NCBI GenBank assembly: GCA_003233295.1
Contig: QILJ01000123.1
Location: forward strand, 1 to 7,872
DNA: 7,872 nt
Origin: Ignavibacteria bacterium
Lineage (GTDB): Bacteria; Bacteroidota; Ignavibacteria; Ignavibacteriales; Melioribacteraceae
Direction of reading: 5' to 3'
This document shows, piece by piece, positions 7,301 to 7,872 of the stretch (its first letter is position 1; the number at the start of each line of letters is the position of its first letter). Made by a program: the position numbers and the translations under genes. The notes under the pieces are model-generated. The model was not told the origin of the DNA. It saw nothing but the letters and a program-made list of their open reading frames with translations, and did not search any database.

Positions 7301-7872
7301 GTATTTCCAATTGGAACGGAATCATTGTAGTGGACGGAGACATAATCCAGGTAAGGTTACAATCCAATGGATTAGTTGGATCTATTCCTGCTTCATTGGG
7401 AAGTTTAAGTTCCTTAGAAGTATTGAGGCTCTACAGCAATCAGCTTAGCGGTAAGATTCCAGAGTCCCTGGGCAATTTGAGCAACTTAACCAGGTTCTCA
7501 TTAAGAAATAATAATTTATCAGGAAATATCCCAGGATCACTGGGAAACCTGAGCTTGTTAGAGGAATTAGAATTACAAATCAATCAACTTGATGGAACAA
7601 TACCCAAAGAGCTGGGAACACTTGACAGTTTGAAAATCCTGAACCTTGGAACTAACAAGCTTACCGGATCAGTACCGATTGAATTGGGAGATTTGAATAA
7701 TCTAACCTCTCTAAAGTTGCCTGAGAATGAACTTTCAGATACCATCCCTTCCAGCCTAGGAGATCTGTCAAATCTGGTTACACTTTGGCTATACAATAAC
7801 AATCTGGAGGGAGCTATCCCCAGCGCTCTGGGCAACCTGAGTCAATTGACCAGGCTTTCCTTGCGCGATAAT
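4393..7872 (+). CDS. Secreted malectin/Ig-like/LRR surface protein, 3' end beyond window
   Basis: This frame runs from ATG 4393 to the window edge without a stop (1160 codons visible). Domains in order: signal peptide 1-26 (hydrophobic 9-21, cleavage SVSA|Q27); malectin 1 at about 31-185; Ig-like 1 at 189-279; malectin 2 at 282-432; Ig-like 2 at 437-525; malectin 3 at 528-679; Ig-like 3 at 684-770; malectin 4 at 775-925; LRR cap 937-975; LRRs 984-1160. Each malectin domain shows the IYxSER...Y core (Y80/Y90, Y329/Y339, Y575/Y585, Y821/Y831) and an LHFAE-type strand. The Ig-like domains carry DxDGD or DPDDD acidic motifs suggestive of calcium binding. Malectin domains bind glucose-type oligosaccharides and plant-type LRRs bind peptides or sugars, so a multivalent adhesin or carbohydrate-binding surface protein is inferred. 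No enzyme motif is visible. The visible mature part has no cysteine. No Shine-Dalgarno is seen; the start is the only ATG before the signal peptide. It lies 42 bp behind the RHS-like gene. Confidence 0.96.
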   Translation, partial: MQSSTSYKIIITAFLCLLWTAQSVSAQNFEQLIARYNIGGSQLTLNGETWGTEQYVTSTSGNTWSVSGVAVENTDLDTLYQTERFGDFSYEIPVSESGLYQVKLYFAEVHHGVANSNGVGARIFDVDLEGGQGQLTDYDIVAQTGASARAIVETFEVEVTDGYVSIDFTTDVDNAKLSALEVFALDNPAKLISTPNMLVQADSSQSMTISATDLDGDSITLSVVGLPSFASFTDLGNGSGTLSATPGVGDIGAYTVTISAWDSIGAVDQQSIRIWVTDPGALEVIKLNAAGPTLTLNGTQWQSDEYGNPGSTKQFYSVTIGATENDSIYQSERHGDFTYEIPVPQNGIYEVRLHFAELWHGISNNLGIGARVFNVDVEGQDQLSNYDIIQEAGAPGVATVEVLQATVDDGFLTINFTSVINDAKIGAIEVFGHFAPLVASPNITLIEGDSLNYQIVSSDLDGDQVSLSVSSLPGFASFSDNGDGTGDLTLEPAIGDKGDYQINISGTDTDGFTTTGEMTIYVKDQNRLELIRVNAGGPTLTLDGTLWGLDQYGNPGDDWQAYSVAIAGSEVDSIYQSERNGDFTYEIPVPEPGLYQVNLHMAELWFGVSTENAVGERIFNVDIEDGQHTLTNYDIVVAAGMPALATMEVFEAMVVDSFLTIDFSSVVNNAKISAIEVFSNFAPIVGAPNLSIDEGDSTAIPITATDPDDDAITLSVSGMPGFASFTDNGDGTGTLSVNPDTATATAYNMTAIATDSDGLSSQADFTVWVNKTDQDVKLINTGGPQVTHNSRTWLAGQYYTGGKIYKNDTLSIAGTENDAIYRSERYQTHSYSIPVDSGVYQVRLHFAELWNGVQNSSGIGARVFDVDIENGQGQLDNYDIIKEAGGPVIATVEQFDVEVNDGNLTIDLTSVVDNAKISAIEVVEVDTSGIDQGLVADLVEYQVLEDLYNATDGDNWNDNTNWLNSTHIDSISNWNGIIVVDGDIIQVRLQSNGLVGSIPASLGSLSSLEVLRLYSNQLSGKIPESLGNLSNLTRFSLRNNNLSGNIPGSLGNLSLLEELELQINQLDGTIPKELGTLDSLKILNLGTNKLTGSVPIELGDLNNLTSLKLPENELSDTIPSSLGDLSNLVTLWLYNNNLEGAIPSALGNLSQLTRLSLRDN
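5236..7167 (+). repeat. Tandem malectin + Ig-like modules with a 738-bp period
   Basis: Within the second gene, malectin 2 + Ig 2 (5236-5973) and malectin 3 + Ig 3 (5974-6711) are both 246 codons long, and malectin 4 begins in register at 6712. Landmarks recur exactly 246 residues apart: N288/N534/N780 in the opening strand and Y329/Y575/Y821 in the SER motif. Modules 2 and 3 share about 20 of their first 29 residues. The first module (4483-5235) has the same order but is slightly longer (Y80 to Y329 is 249 residues) and more divergent. The pattern indicates growth by whole-module duplication. Confidence 0.85.
7342..7872 (+). repeat. Plant-type LRR array, 24-residue (72-bp) period, continues past window
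   Basis: The consensus is LxLxxNxLxGxIPxxLGxLxxL, the plant-specific LRR class. The ladder asparagines fall at 992, 1016, 1040, 1064, 1088, 1112, 1136 and 1160, exactly 24 residues apart, so seven full repeats and the start of an eighth are visible. Upstream, residues 937-975 form the usual cap of bacterial proteins of this kind (LYNATDGDNW, then NW at 961-962). The array is still perfect at the window edge, so more repeats probably follow. Confidence 0.93.

Noticed and set aside
6922..7367. Two overlapping minus-strand open frames (6922-7218 and 7185-7367)
   Set aside because: Both are antisense to malectin 4 and the LRR cap, without their own start signals or a recognisable product.
7584..7835. 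83-codon minus-strand open frame
   Set aside because: It mirrors the LRR array; its regular pattern comes from the 72-bp repeat of the real gene.
7342..7872. 72-bp periodicity considered as a CRISPR or satellite array
   Set aside because: The period is a whole number of codons, there are no unique spacers, and the translation is a textbook plant-type LRR.

Overview
The window looks like a piece of a Bacteroidota chromosome, probably from a gliding or marine Cytophagia-like lineage. Three things point there. The first large gene belongs to the secreted RHS/YD-like family typical of that phylum. The second gene combines malectin, Ig-like and plant-type leucine-rich repeats, a style common in its surface proteins. 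Neither gene has a usable Shine-Dalgarno sequence, which is also usual there. The assignment is an inference from protein style; no rRNA or housekeeping gene is present.

Layout: positions 1-101 hold the edge of a neighbouring gene whose strand cannot be settled. Two mutually exclusive readings are listed: a minus-strand gene starting at 74, or a plus-strand gene ending at 101. Positions 102-861 form a long, mostly AT-rich intergenic region with several inverted repeats, a more GC-rich patch at about 165-280 with a possible gene remnant, and two abutting stem-loops at 780-813 just before the first large gene. Positions 862-4350 encode a complete 1162-residue secreted RHS/SpvB-like protein with one YD-type repeat at its C-terminus and no toxin domain. 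After 42 bases, a second gene starts at 4393 and runs off the right edge at 7872 with no stop. Its visible 1160 residues comprise a signal peptide, three tandem malectin + Ig-like modules, a fourth malectin domain, an LRR cap and at least seven 24-residue plant-type LRRs.

The two large genes share strand and reading frame, lie 42 bp apart with no terminator between them, and both carry signal peptides, so they are probably cotranscribed and exported. A reasonable inference is a cell-surface system: a multivalent carbohydrate- and protein-binding protein (malectin/LRR) paired with an RHS-like surface protein. Whether a polymorphic toxin or a type IX sorting domain lies downstream cannot be seen here.
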